Shown: positions 24,001 through 33,694, counted from the first letter of the stretch. The stretch: 64,000 bases of DNA from Eutreptiella sp. 'Long Island Sound 2002' (GCA_964036045.1 OZ038389.1:68087453-68151452), one strand, 5' to 3'. Notes: generated by a model from the sequence alone, not told the origin. Numbers and translations: made by a program.

Positions 24001-25983
24001 GGACAGTTGTCCCTGTGTCTGTTATACACGGGGGACCCCTCTCCCGGCCGTGGCCTGAGGTGCACTTGGGAGGGGACAGGGCGTGTTGGGCGGGGAGGGG
24101 GACGAGAATTTCATGTGCCGCCGGTTCAGGAGCGAGACAGTGCGACCGGGGCCCTCATCTTCACGTTCGTGATCGCCGCAGCCGTCTTCTTCGCCATGTG
24201 CCTATTCCTTTGTATGCCACCCCTCGTGTTGCTGCCGGTGCCTGCACAATGCGTTGCAGTGCAGTGTACTGAGTCCCATTCTGTGCACCCCCCCACCCAC
24301 CCTCGTGCTGCTGCACGTCATCTGCGTCCCTTCCGTGCAGCTTGGAATACGTGGCTCGTGATCAGCAACCAAACCACCATCGAATTCCACTACAACAGGT
24401 CCATGTATCATGATCTGAGGCGCAAAGGTGTGCTTTGCTCACAGGGGGCGTACATGTGAGGAACCCCCGCCCCCCTCACAGACCCCCGAACCTACGCCCA
24501 TGGGGAGCAGCCTTGTTTTTTGCCGACGTAGTGGGGCCGACAACAACATTGTTTATTAGGTGCTTTGGGATTTCAGAGGCATTTGACCGAAAGGCCCCAC
24601 GCCATTGTTACACCCATGTTTCAGGTGTTTTGTGGCAATCACGATGGGTGAACAAAGCGGCACTGTGACATTTTCGTTAACACAAGCCCCAACGGCCTGC
24701 TTGCACATGTGCAGTGTGTCCTATACATTGCAGCCCCGCATTGCAACAGCAGCAAATTTCATGCATTTCAATATCAATCGAGATTTACCGCACTAGGAAA
24801 GTGTGCTGGCAGCCTTCTGTCGTCTCTGGTGTTTTGGGAAACAAAATCCAGGAAATTGACATAATGAAATCACACATTTTAAGGATTTCCGCAGAATTAG
24901 AGCCGACAGAATTTGTGGAATTATAATTCTCTCTGGACATTTGTTTCCCCTCTCTGGTATGCATCCGCCAGAAGGTCCTAGTTGGTGAGTAGTGAAAAAT
25001 GTCTTTACTCCCCAATTATGTGGAGCAAAAGTGCTCAGACCTGAATGGGGACTTCAAATGTGCCAAACATTTTGACCCCCCCACATGGGCCAAGTGCACA
25101 TATTTTGAACAGAGGGACAGACGTTTCACCCCCCCAACACACCGCTTCCCCCCCCCCCCCCCCCATATGCACACATTTCCTGGAGCCACATACCGCCCGG
25201 AGGCACGCAATTGCAAAACACAAGCCAGTATCGTGAATATAGCCCTCAACATGCGGTCTACAATGCGAACCAGTGAACACATTAGTCGTGGCTGGCCTCC
25301 GAATTAAGTGCTTTAAAACCGAAAATACCAGCCAGCAAACCTACTCCAGCCCCCCCTCCCCGGCTGGCCGGCAGGGGAGCACATGCCCTGAGGGCAGACG
25401 GCTGCAATAGTGGGTGTGGAACAAGCATTGTACTGTCACCCACAAATTTGCCTTCTGGCAATGCCTCCCAATCTGAGAAACAATGGAAACACTGCACCAC
25501 CGCCCACGCCTCTGCAGAACACCAGTTTTGTAACAGTGGAAGTACCAGCCCACAAACCTACTCCACTTTGTTGGTTCATCCCCCCCCTGCAAGCGCTGGC
25601 AGGGGAGTGGACATGCAGCAGCTGCAATCTTGAGATGTGGCAGTTTTACATTCCAATCTCGACCCCCCCACCGCCCCCAAAGACTAACCTTGACCGACGA
25701 CCAGGTCATACTGCACACCACTACAGGTATTACGCGAGCGTTTAACCCACCGCCAACAGAACGTTCCACGAGTCCACTGCTGCAGCCGCTCCCTCTCATC
25801 CCTGCCTCTTTGCTAGGGGAAGTCTATGTTAACATCTACGACGTGGGCATCACCCGCAATCTGCGACAGGTTTTTGGTCCATTCACAAGCTATTGGCAAG
25901 TGCTACTACCATCTTACACTGTGTTGCCAGGGGATGGTTGCCGCTGGTTGACAGTGCATGAGCCCTTCGAGGATATACTGTAG
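9012..25983 (+). CDS. DHHC-type palmitoyltransferase, six exons (ZDHHC16/Aph2-like)
   Basis: Protein S-acyltransferase that palmitoylates cysteines of membrane proteins, expected in the ER or Golgi. Exons by GT-AG sites and phase: 9,012-9,356; 20,193-20,302; 21,327-21,435; 24,130-24,211; 24,341-24,427; 25,817-25,983. The sum is 900 nt, 299 residues plus TAG, with all junction phases agreeing. Visible features: two N-terminal membrane segments (about 17-50 and 55-80); a complete cysteine-rich domain with CX2C at 111/114, HC at 124-125, further Cys at 128 and 131, and the catalytic DHHC at 136-139; membrane segment 3 (153-182) and 4 (195-215); TTxE motif TTIE at 227-230; and a PaCCT-like segment ending RNLRQVFG (258-265). 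The C-terminal LLPS...LPGDG.W resembles ZDHHC16. The start has a strong CACCATGG context; the frame also stays open upstream to 8,940. Intron 4 (129 nt) is in frame and stop-free. Confidence 0.85.
10917..12080 (+). mobile_element. 1.1-kb TIR element, copy B
   Basis: Inverted repeats are ACCGAGCTGGTGG at 10,941-10,953 and CCACCAGCTCGGT at 12,062-12,074. It is preceded by an imperfect (CCTAAC)n patch at 10,869-10,920. It is collinear with copy A, and a GCTTGCTGCTTGCTGC microsatellite (11,965-12,006) is expanded near the right end. Only a short GACCCTGACCCTAATC spacer separates it from copy C, so the two are head-to-tail inside intron 1 of the DHHC gene. Confidence 0.6.
12083..13225 (+). mobile_element. 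1.1-kb TIR element, copy C
   Basis: Inverted repeats are ACCGAGCTGGTGG at 12,107-12,119 and CCACCAGCTCGGT at 13,199-13,211, the right one followed by GACCCTAACCCTAG. By eye it is closer to copy A than to copy B over most of its length. It forms a tandem with copy B. Confidence 0.6.
14141..14180. repeat. C-run/G-run hairpin
   Basis: AACCCCCCCTCC (14,141-14,152) pairs with GGAGGGGGGGGTT (14,168-14,180) across a short CGTCACGGCGGCCGA loop region. Confidence 0.55.
14852..14912 (+). repeat. Split direct repeat A1
   Basis: Left terminus of the DIRS/PAT-like element. It matches A2 (19,271-19,335) with a few substitutions and small indels. Confidence 0.65.
14921..15571 (+). pseudogene. Gag-like protein with zinc knuckle (two in-frame TAG)
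   Basis: One frame runs from ATG at 14,921 to TAA at 15,569-15,571, interrupted only by TAG at 14,969 and 15,449. It encodes a coiled-coil-like stretch ([20 protein letters not shown]), a helical middle, and near the C-terminus a Cys/His cluster CKRC...HWHFQC (C-X2-C-X9-H-X4-C). This resembles nucleic-acid-binding knuckles of retroelement Gag proteins. Its position directly after repeat A1 fits Gag of a DIRS-type element. The TAG codons could be decay (CAG to TAG) or leaky stops. Confidence 0.45.
15578..15627. repeat. Near-perfect C13/G15 hairpin
   Basis: A run of 13 C plus GGGCC, a TAA loop, then GGCCCCCCCC and a run of 15 G. The two arms are complementary over roughly 19 bp with a three-base loop. 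It sits between the Gag-like and recombinase frames of the DIRS-like element. Confidence 0.7.
15770..16270 (+). pseudogene. Tyrosine recombinase (phage-integrase fold), degenerate
   Basis: In one frame an N-terminal core-binding-like segment ([19 protein letters not shown], then TSAVCAV) is followed, after a single TAG at 15,890, by a region ending in [20 protein letters not shown]. That is the first catalytic-Arg box of DIRS-type tyrosine recombinases (about 16,053-16,115), and a [11 protein letters not shown] beta-region follows. The distal HxxR and nucleophile Tyr are not intact in this frame. A GACGGACGACGTGGTGC stretch near 16,381 could be a frame-shifted remnant of the H-x-x-R box. The enzyme would integrate the circular DNA form. 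This copy looks inactive. Confidence 0.55.
17239..17913 (+). CDS. RNase H-like domain of the DIRS-like element
   Basis: The open frame carries the acidic residues of an RNase H fold in order. They are an Asp in [13 protein letters not shown], a Glu in [18 protein letters not shown], an Asp in [14 protein letters not shown], and a final Asp in [15 protein letters not shown]. Such a domain degrades the RNA of RNA:DNA hybrids during reverse transcription. Upstream sequence (16,270-17,240) is open in places but shows no reverse-transcriptase motif. Finding the domain after the recombinase is unlike the usual RT-RH-recombinase order of DIRS1. No ATG is required at this position, so it may be part of a longer broken polyprotein. 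Confidence 0.5.
   Translation: MDGERQPHHGLPVTLLEGLATLAALPAEPWATPAARRAWPHLTAFNFGAEQCLTASSIWAGNLLACVDGARNGARWTVGARVPFLGVRSFYPPPRWYASQQTTELHVMAWVVRLAVHLGLSSVTICSDSEVALAHALSVRACSHLHHQQAILRSLARILWVSGLVVRLVWVPSDLMPGDPMSRVNSEHGGSQARAEVRAWDIWQHMLCHLDACKVRGYLCLRDC
17914..18506 (+). CDS. Unknown ORF downstream of the RNase H domain
   Basis: A frame overlapping the end of the RNase H ORF (open from 17,895) runs to TGA at 18,504-18,506. It contains a conserved-looking C-terminal stretch ([18 protein letters not shown], then a helix-strand-rich tail ending ARLFRPL). I do not recognise the family. By position it would be the C-terminal part of the element's polyprotein or a separate accessory protein. It could also be non-coding. 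Confidence 0.25.
19227..19269 (+). repeat. Split direct repeat B1
   Basis: Contains CCAAGTTCTGTTGCAATATT followed by the CTTGTGCTCCGC core. It immediately precedes A2 and is repeated as B2 at 19,589-19,630. Confidence 0.65.
19271..19335 (+). repeat. Split direct repeat A2
   Basis: Second copy of A. ACTAGTTGAGCCTTGCCT and GGCAGTTTTTCTGTCCATT match A1, with a few extra bases in the middle. Confidence 0.65.
19589..19630 (+). repeat. Split direct repeat B2 (right terminus)
   Basis: Matches B1 with a few substitutions and marks the right end of the DIRS/PAT-like element. Confidence 0.65.
20706..20905 (+). repeat. Degenerate GATATAAA-G-rich ladder in intron 2
   Basis: The words ATATGTAAA, ATATAAATGG, ATATGAAGG, ATATAAAAGG and ATATAAAGCG recur at irregular intervals of 25-80 bp, each followed by a G-rich stretch. 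They look like TATA boxes but lie inside an intron of the DHHC gene. They are more simply a decayed short tandem repeat. Confidence 0.4.
21436..24129 (+). other. Intron 3 of the DHHC gene, gene-free
   Basis: Bounded by CAG/GTAAAC and CCGGTTCAG. It contains C-tracts at about 22,278-22,294 and 22,451-22,480, a G13 tract at about 23,016-23,028 and an (ATTC)n microsatellite at 23,411-23,434. I see no additional exon, though a short one inside this region cannot be excluded. Confidence 0.5.
23411..23434 (+). repeat. (CATT)n microsatellite
   Basis: Five to six tandem CATT tetramers. Confidence 0.85.
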
Positions 25984-26984
25984 TTAGTCCCACTGCCGTT
26001 GTCACCAGGGACGCTGGGCATGCCATGCCAGTGATGCGCGGCCCCACCCCTCCTGGGGATGGAAGTGAACACAGATCAACGAAATCTTCTCCATAAAGCG
26101 TTGCTTCTGATTCTACCACTGAAAGAGTTTGGCACCACAAAGGGTTTCCCATGGATCTGCTAGAGGGGGTGTGAGGGCTTGGAAAGTGCTTGCAAAGGCG
26201 GTTATTGGCGGTTGCAAAACCGGTTGCAGGGCCATTGGGGGTAGACAGAAGTGGTCGCGGACGAAGCCTGTCATCTGGCAGCTTAGCCCCTGCCTGCGAC
26301 TGTATTTTAGGGGAAGAAGAATGGGAAATCGAAAGAGGGGGGCGAGCGAGGGGACTGGCCTGGCGATGCAGGGTGGGGGGGTTGAGAAACGGGCACTCAT
26401 GCCCCCCCCCCGCCCCCTTTTTGCATTGAACCGACCTGTGCCAGTGACACCGAGTGCTGTGAGCTGTTATGCCTGATGCCCACAGTGGGACCCAAACATA
26501 CCCCCTCCCCAATGGCTGTGATTGTGCACACTGCGGCAGACATTCCACTCTCGCCCACTAACCCCCCCCCCCCCCCCTCCACCACCATGTGCCGTGCCCC
26601 CCCCTTCCTCCACACATGCTTCTCAGAACTCCCAGAACTGATGTTTACCAACAAGCTGGTCTCACAAAAGACATGGCACAGGCGTACTACATGGTAGCCT
26701 ACCAACCCGCCCAGACCAGCCCCCCCCACTGCCCCCCCGTTTTGCTGCCCATGAACAGACACACAACCTAGAACTGACCTTGATCAACAGATTCTCCAAA
26801 AGACATGGCAATGGACTACCTGCGTGGTAACTTTTGAATTACTCCCTACTTTTGAATCCTCTCCGATGGCATCCGCAAGTTTGGTTAGCGTGGCTCTTTG
26901 TGCCTAAACCCCCTCCCTCTTTGTAATGGACCTGTGTTGATACCATGGTTGTATGATCCTTGGGGTGTCTTTGGGCTGTATTAT

Positions 26985-27017
26985 GTAGCTGCATGATGTA
27001 GCCACATCATGTAGCTA
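26985..27017. repeat. GTAGCT...ATGATGT inverted repeat
   Basis: GTAGCTGCATGATGT and ACATCATGTAGCTAC form the arms around AGCC. It is a short, almost perfect hairpin. Confidence 0.6.
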
Positions 27018-27076
27018 CTCCTCCTCTCCTGTGTAGATATTTTGTCTTGTACCCGCTCTGCACTTTCCACTTGTGA

Positions 27077-27256
27077 TTTGGTGCAAAAGGGTATTCGCCT
27101 TCTAGCACACAGGAGCATAGTGGGTCACCCATTCGGACAGAGGAACATGCACCCGAGGTTGATGAGGAGGAGGATGACACATATCTTTGCCAGGTTTGCA
27201 GAAAAGGGGGGCACATCAGAATGTTCAGCAGGCGACCTTCTTTATGCAATGTTGCA
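27077..27256 (+). CDS. Weak exon candidate, acidic plus CX2C
   Basis: One open frame reads an acidic segment (EVDEEEDDTYLCQVCRKGG) that resembles the entry to a PHD finger, with an acidic run and then CX2C and GG. The remaining six zinc ligands of a PHD finger are not present before the TAA. A splice acceptor-like CACACAG lies at 27,105-27,111. This may be one exon of a chromatin-reader gene whose other exons are not found, or chance. Confidence 0.2.
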
Positions 27257-28222
27257 TAAGTAACCATTTTTGTATTTAGGTTGTAAGGTTGCTTCTTCAA
27301 GATTTCTCCTTCAAGACTGCCCTTACATTTTTTGTATCCATTAATCTGTAAACCCAGGGTTATGGAGGGCCATGTTCGAAGACACCGTGAATGCCGCACT
27401 GCTCAATGGCGGATATTGCCAGCTTCGAGCCTGTGCTTGTGGTGTTTTGGGTGCTTTGTGGTTTTCGGGGGCGTATCGGTAAAATCAATCCAATAGCGGA
27501 TGCTGTGCATGCGCTGTACATTTGCTGTGCGGCAACACCCTTTTTGTCAGATTGGGGCTGTCGGGATTTGTTGGTGGGTTTTCGATTCCCTCCCCCCCCC
27601 CCCCCTTCCCCCGAGCTAGCATGGCCTTAGCACAGCAACCGTTGTTTTTCTGACTGCAGTTTTGTGGTCATGAGTCTGAGGTGATATGTTGGTGCGGCTG
27701 TCGCCTTTGCTGTGTTTTTCAGCTTCTGTGGCTGGAATGGGCCCAAGTACCCCAAGAACCGCCTACCTGTGGGTCTCATAAAAGCACATCCTTGGCCAGG
27801 CATGAGCTCCCGGTTGGACCTGTTGTTCTCCGTGATGTTTCTTTGCGAGAGAGAGGTGGGAGGGGTGATAACAATACTTGCTGGCCTTCAGGGCGAACGT
27901 TTGAAAGATAGACATTGCCATAGTTGGTCTCACTTGGGCAACGAAGTGGCCTGGAAAATTGTTTTTGTCCCGAAACAGCTGGGACATGGGACGAACAAAT
28001 AAGTTGTTGTGCATCTCCCCCCCCTGACTGCCTCAGGACTCCCCCCCCCCCCCCACCGAAATTTCTAGTTCCCATTGCCTGGAAATACCCAAGCCAGTTG
28101 GGGTTAGGGTTACGGTACACATACCCGGCTGTTTGCCCCCCCGGCGCCCCCCTGACCCCCCTCCCCAAATACCCACCTGGAACCCCAGGTTAGGGTAAGG
28201 GTTACCCCCACTGACGCCCTGG

Positions 28223-28264
28223 ACCCCCGCCCCTCCCAGGAGCGGCCCAGAGGGGCGGGGGGGG
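28223..28264. repeat. C/G hairpin
   Basis: CCCCCGCCCCTC pairs with GAGGGGCGGGGG across CCAGGAGCGGCCCA. Same class as the hairpins at 8.6, 14.1 and 15.6 kb. Confidence 0.6.
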
Positions 28265-30145
28265 TGGCGGTGTTTCGGGGCATCAACGGGTTTTGGGGGA
28301 TAGTGGGAGGGGGTGGTTGGCAGTAGGACCGTTTCTGGCGGCCCCCCTGGGACGCCTCGTGCACATGCTGCTGATAATGGGTGCGCACTGAGGCACAATA
28401 GCACCGACTACCCAGCAGGCGAGAAGGTGATATGGCGGGTGGGGGCACAGGAAGGGGCAGCGGAGACTGAGTCCCCTTGCTGGCTTGCGTTAGCATCAGG
28501 CCCAGCGTTCTGGGCGGAGGGAAAGAACAGTGGACTGTGAGGGGTGCAGGGGAATTGACAAGGCGGCCTTGGTGCAAGCTGTGTGTGTGGGGCGGGGGGC
28601 TACTGCGTTGGTAATAATGCCGAGGCATGGAGGTCACACCAGCCCACCCCTCTTTTTTTGTGTGGTGGGGCTCATTGCGGCCAATTCGCATTCGTACGGA
28701 AGAATTGGACAAACGAATTTGAATTCACATGTCACCAGAGACCAAGCGAAGTAGGCAGATTCATGCACTCGGCCTGATGCTTTAGCGCGCTGGGATCGCC
28801 ACCCCATACCGTGGAGGCGACTGTACCGCCCTCGACTGCTTTGTGCCTCCCTGACCGGACATTGTACGACATGGTAAGCAGCCAGGCTTTCTGGAACATG
28901 CAGAAACGCAGCAACAGCAATCATCAGTCCCCCTAAGAAAGGAGAGGCTGACCCTCCTTTCTCGTCGGTCACACATGCACATGTGCATGTACGTTCACAC
29001 ACACATGCACATCAGGCACATGCCTTTGCCATGTCACCAGGGTGCCCCCCCCCCCCCTCGTGCTCACCATGATGCATGATGACCTGCACACCCCCTGGGG
29101 GCTGACACACCCAGATGCAGAGAAGGGAGTCTTGCCTTCTTGTATGTCTTCTTCTTGTATGGCTGCCTCCCTTCAGACCATGGCCGCACTTTCCCATGCA
29201 CCCGTCTTCTGGGGGTCATAGACAAATGAGGCAAGGCACCTTGTCAAGCTTCATCCAGCAGCATGAAGGATGAAGGATCTCTCCAGCAGCAGCACAAGGA
29301 ATCCTCCTTGTTTATCAGGGGATGCAAATGCCTCCGCCCTGGGATCACTGCTTTCCTTTTGAGCTTTTGATGTTGCTGCCAGTGCTTTTGTTGTATGGCT
29401 TGTGGGGTCAGGTTGGAGGTATCCGTCCTCAGTATTTCCAATGCTGTTTGCAGTTGTTTTTTCCAAGACTGTTTTTCGTGATTGTCTCTATGTTTCTACG
29501 AGCTGTCTTTACTACATGTTGCCAGTAACTATTGTTGGCTTCCAAAGCCGCCGCACTGAAAAATAGTCCCATTGTGCTCTGCTTTTGATTGTGTCAAAGT
29601 TCCACAAGCAATTGCCAGCCCTCACCCACGATGTTCAACTGCACAGCCTCCACTATCAGCTTCAGCCACATGCATCGTTTTTCTCTCTCAGAAGGTGCAA
29701 GATGATGTCAGTTTGATTATCTTCACAGTTTACCCTAGAATAGGCTGAATAATGCATGACACGTGATTGGACATGCAGTTGCTCGCACATTGGTTTTCAT
29801 TTTAATGTCAACCCAAAATTGGACCGAGATGATTTGGCCCCGACCACGTGGCTTTCTAGACCCTTTGTTTGCAACCCCACCTGGGTACAAGTCTTGGGTC
29901 CTACAAAAGCGTCAGTTCAGAAACAATAACAAACATGCACCGTCAATGTTCCATTCAGAGATCCAAAGGGAGTAAGGGAACCAAACAGGAAAAAACTGCA
30001 ATTCAAGGATCAAGTGGGGTGTGTGGGTCAGATATGCTCCCAAATAAGCGATAATTGCAGCATTTTTGTTTCTCGGCATCCTTCACCCCAGGTCGCCATC
30101 ACTAAGCACTTGCTCAAGTGGCATTTTTGGATGCAAAAGATCAGC

Positions 30146-31708
30146 GGTAGGGTTACGGTTAGGGTCACCGAGCTGGTGGAACCAGTTTTGGTTTTATAAC
30201 CCTCTTTAGTGTCTAGGGTGCACCTAGCAGGTTTAGCAGCAAGCACGCGCGAAATGGGCAAAAATCACAGCTCCGCGTTGTGCTTCGGATTCGGCCAAAA
30301 TTTTGGTGGATGCTACCTATGCGTGTGAGGGAAAACCACACCAAGTATGAGCAAGAAACTCAACGGTGGCGGCCGGGAACGGGAGTCGCAAGTGCCGGAC
30401 CTCCATTTCAAAATCTGCAATTTAGGGCCAAAAGCACCCTTTTTTCTTGCCCAAAACCATCCTAGAACCTGCTAAAAACGGCCAAATGAAGGGAAATAGT
30501 GGCTACTCTACACATGCAGCTAGGTCTCCCCGTGCCGAAGGGCCTTCTAGGGCCCTCTAACTCCACAATATGTCTGCGAAGCCGCGAGACGCCCCCAAAA
30601 CGCCCCCAAAAGCCCCACAATTTGTGCACGTTGGCCGCCAACAGCCCCAAACCAAAAACAGACCATATCTTGGGCTACTTGGCTTAAAACACGTTTTCCA
30701 ACACACCTAATCCACCCGCAACCACCCACTTTTCGTGGTTTCCACCCCTCAAAATTGCCCTAACCGACACCTAGACCCGTACCTAGGCCCGGTGGGCTGC
30801 AGCAAGCTGCAAGAGGTAGCCCAAAGAGGTGGGTGCCAAGATGGGTCAACAAGGTCCAGCGTGCAAAAAAAAACTTTTTTCAAAAAGTATTGTCGACCAC
30901 AAAGAATGCCAAAACAAGCCTTTTTGGCGCGCTTTGAGCTCGTGGTGGCCCGTTTTGGCCCCCCCAAAATCCCAAAATGCCTTGAAAATGGGCTGTTTTG
31001 GGACAAAAAATGGGTCAAAAATGGGTCAAAAATGTGTTTTTCCAAAAATGCCCCGAGACCATTTGGGGTGCCTAAACAAGTGAAAGGAGTCCTTTTTGAG
31101 CCCACTGCAAGCCATTTGGGCCCCTCCAAAGTCACAAAATGCCTTGAAAATGGGTTGTTTTGCGACCAAACATCAGTCAAAAATGGGTCAAAAATGTATT
31201 TTTTCCAAAAATGATCCTAGACCATTTGGGGTGCACAAACAACTGAAATGAGCCCTTGTTGAGCCCATTGCAAGCCATTTTGGCCACTCCAAAGTCCCAC
31301 AACGCCTTAAAAATGCGCTGTTTTGGGACCAAAAATGAGTCAAAAATGGATCAAAAATGTGGTTTTCCAAAGATACTTTTGGACTATTTGGGGTGCACAA
31401 ACAAATGGAATGGTCCCATTTTGAGCCCGTGTTGACCAATTTTGGCCCCTCTCAAGGCCGAAAGGGCGTTGAATCTGGGCCAATTAGGGACCAGAAATGG
31501 CTCAAAAACGGGTCAAAACCATGCTTTTCCAAACATGATCCTTGTCCAGTTGTTGTGCCCAAATGGATGAATACAGTTCATTTTGAACCCTTTGTGAGCC
31601 GCTCTCATCCCCTTTCCAGTGTGTACTTCATTTGTGGTATCAGTGAAGTCTCCTACACTATGTTCCTTGCCCCACCAGCTCGGTCCCAATATTCAATCCT
31701 AGTTAGGT
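30146..31708 (-). mobile_element. TIR element, copy D, expanded and inverted
   Basis: Reverse-oriented relative to copies A-C. ACCGAGCTGGTGG is at 30,167-30,179 and CCACCAGCTCGGT at 31,672-31,684. TTAGGG words lie outside the left arm, and CCCAATATTCAATCCTAG outside the right arm matches the conserved left end of the other copies in complement. It is about 1.5 kb rather than 1.1 kb. The difference is an internal tandem repeat of roughly 163 bp, with about four units between 30,870 and 31,560, each holding a GGGACCAAAAATG...GTCAAAAATG block. No intact ORF. Confidence 0.6.
30870..31560. repeat. About 163-bp tandem repeat inside copy D
   Basis: Landmarks TGTTTTGGGAC / GTCAAAAATG recur near 30,992, 31,156, 31,318 and 31,482. 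Copies A-C have fewer such units. Confidence 0.55.
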
Positions 31709-32340
31709 TAGTAACCATGAGCCTGAAGCGTTGGGCCAGAGAAATGGCCAAAAGAAAACAAAAAAGGAGATGCCATTGGTAGCTTGGTGTAGGGAGTACA
31801 TACGTACGTATGCGTCTCCATGGTCTTATGATAGGCCCTATGTGTACAAGGAAGGGCTGAAGGGGGTGATATTCAACTAAGGGTCATCCCTAATAGAAGA
31901 AAGACCCTTTTCTGACGCCTTTTGCGGCTCTAAACGGGCTTGAACGTTTTCAGTTGAACCCCCAAAAAGGGCAAAGAAGGTTCACATGAGTGTGACCAGC
32001 CCCATAGCTCGAAGATCAAAACATCCAAAACACATTTCCCCCCCATTTTTCAGCCCAAAACTGGTTTCCAACACTTGTTTGGGCATTCTCAGGGGTCAAT
32101 TTTGCCCCCTCTTTGGCTTTGAAAAGGCGCACATGCCTTTGACAAGTCTAAAGGGGAATACGAGGCTCCAAATGGAGGTTTTTGGCCCCTGTACAACACT
32201 GTTTGCTGAAAACCAAACGAAAAGAAGTAGCAGCAGGCTGGTGGATCCCTGTTTGAAAACGTTTTTTTAAGGTGCAGGCCGAAGATATCCCTTTCAGCAA
32301 GCAAGTAGCAGGCAGCCCCCTCCCCCAATGGTGACAAGAA
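31709..32340. other. No gene seen
   Basis: Mixed-composition sequence between copy D and a LINE relic. It could contain the decayed upstream part of the LINE reverse transcriptase, but no motif is legible. Confidence 0.35.
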
Positions 32341-32343
32341 TTG

Positions 32344-32818
32344 TGCCCGATTACCCTCAGGACGGTACTCCAAAGATGGATCTCCAATGCTTTCTATTCT
32401 TCTCTTCCCCAATCCCAGATCTGCTGGCACATGCACGCCACAGGAAGAAGTGGGGTTCATAAAGGGGCGGTCAATCTTTCGGCAAATACAGATCATGAGA
32501 GCAAATGGGGCCATGCAGATTCGTTGGCATGGACTTCAGCAACGCTTGCCCCACGATGTCTCACCATCTTTTGACAGCACTTTGGAAGCCTGCAAGCTTT
32601 TGGGGGGAAATTTGGTATGTGCAATGTCCCCTCCTATTTGCGGTGGGTCCGGGGTGAGTAAAAGCGTTGCATCACCCGAGGATGGGAACCAGGTAGGGAG
32701 ACCCACTTTCCATCGCAATTTTTGCAATGATTGTGGCCAGAGTGGTCACCATGCTCAATTGAGGGGGCCTAACAATCACACCCTTCTTGTATGCGGATGA
32801 TTTGCTGCTGTTGCTTGA
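32344..32818 (+). pseudogene. LINE reverse-transcriptase relic
   Basis: Three RT landmarks occur in the right order but in three different frames. PITLRTVLQRWISNAF (about 32,347-32,394) resembles the YRPITL...YKI region of non-LTR RTs. EEVGFIKGRSIFRQIQIM (about 32,438-32,494) is the QxGFxKGRS block. FLYADDLLLLL at 32,784-32,816 is the catalytic YADD box. The frame changes and missing sequence show a dead fragment. It is unrelated in base composition to the giant retroelement further right. Confidence 0.6.
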
Positions 32819-32822
32819 GGGG

Positions 32823-33065
32823 GGGGCAATAGTGTCAAGCGTAAGTCGCTTATTTTTCTTTATTTGGCATAAGTCGCTTACCTTTTTTTTTTAGGCGTAC
32901 ATCGAGTGTGGAAAAAAAAACTCGAAAATGTATGGTAGGCGACCCACACCTAAAAAAAAAGTTACGCGATTTAGGCCTTTTTTTTCAAAAATAAAAACGA
33001 GATACACTTTTTTTGATACGCGACCTACACTTTTTTTGATACGCAACTTGCGCGCAGTTTGGCAA
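32823..33065. repeat. A/T homopolymer block (third copy)
   Basis: Runs of 7-10 A or T are separated by CGCTTA/TACGCGA tags, and a CACTTTTTTTGATACGC unit is repeated twice at 33,012-33,050. Same style as 960-1,256 and 1,740-1,965. Confidence 0.5.
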
Positions 33066-33134
33066 ACTTGCCTAATTTGTGGAGCTTTTTGGATTCCACC
33101 ATGTTGTGCTCCCCGGGGGCAATGGGTATTGTAT

Positions 33135-33290
33135 GGCCCTTTTATGTAGCCATATTGATCTCTCCCTACCACGGGGACCTCGAGAAGGCAAGGGTTATGT
33201 TACGGGGTGTCAACCCGGGGGCAGGGGTTAGGTAGCCACGATGCCCACATGTGGGCCATTTCTGATTTTGTCCCCGTGCTGAGCATTGGG
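33135..33290 (+). repeat. Second GGCAGGGGTTATGTAGCC block
   Basis: Related to 1,257-1,445. GGACCTCGAGAAGGCAAGGGTTATG and GGGGGCAGGGGTTAGGTAGCC are separated by about 45 bp and followed by CACATGTGGGCCATTTCTGA, a phrase also found at the first locus. Confidence 0.45.
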
Positions 33291-33694
33291 AGCCATTGAT
33301 TTCCCCCCGGTAGCGGGGGACACTTGTTAAATGCAATTGTTAGCCCGTGGACAAGGCGCCCCTGGCGCGGGACGCCGCCGCCCACATTGAGCATTGTGTC
33401 CGATCTATCTGCTGTCTAGGCGGAGCCGCTAGCCTTGCTACGCTAGCGGTGTCCCACTCAGCAATGAGTGTGGGCGAATCGTGGAGCCGCGTGACCACCG
33501 GCGTTTGGTGGCCGTGTGGCAACCCATGAGTGCAATTGCGGTACACAATGTGAAATGTAGGGTGTTCCACTGGTTTGTTTGTTTGTTTCACAACCCCATT
33601 TTGGCCAGTATTGTTGCACAGTACACAAGACAGGCAATGAGGCTGCCACTTCTGATTTTGTTCCCCTTTGAAGGGGGGGGGGGGTAGGGCCCCG

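Larger units (their letters stand above)
25984..30145. other. Gene-poor stretch
   Basis: Downstream of the DHHC stop. There are C-tracts at 26,401, 26,562, 27,590, 28,042 and 29,047, scattered CCCTAA/TTAGGG words near 28,100-28,200, and no supported gene apart from one weak exon candidate at 27,077-27,256. A poly(A) signal for the DHHC gene was not identified. Confidence 0.35.
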
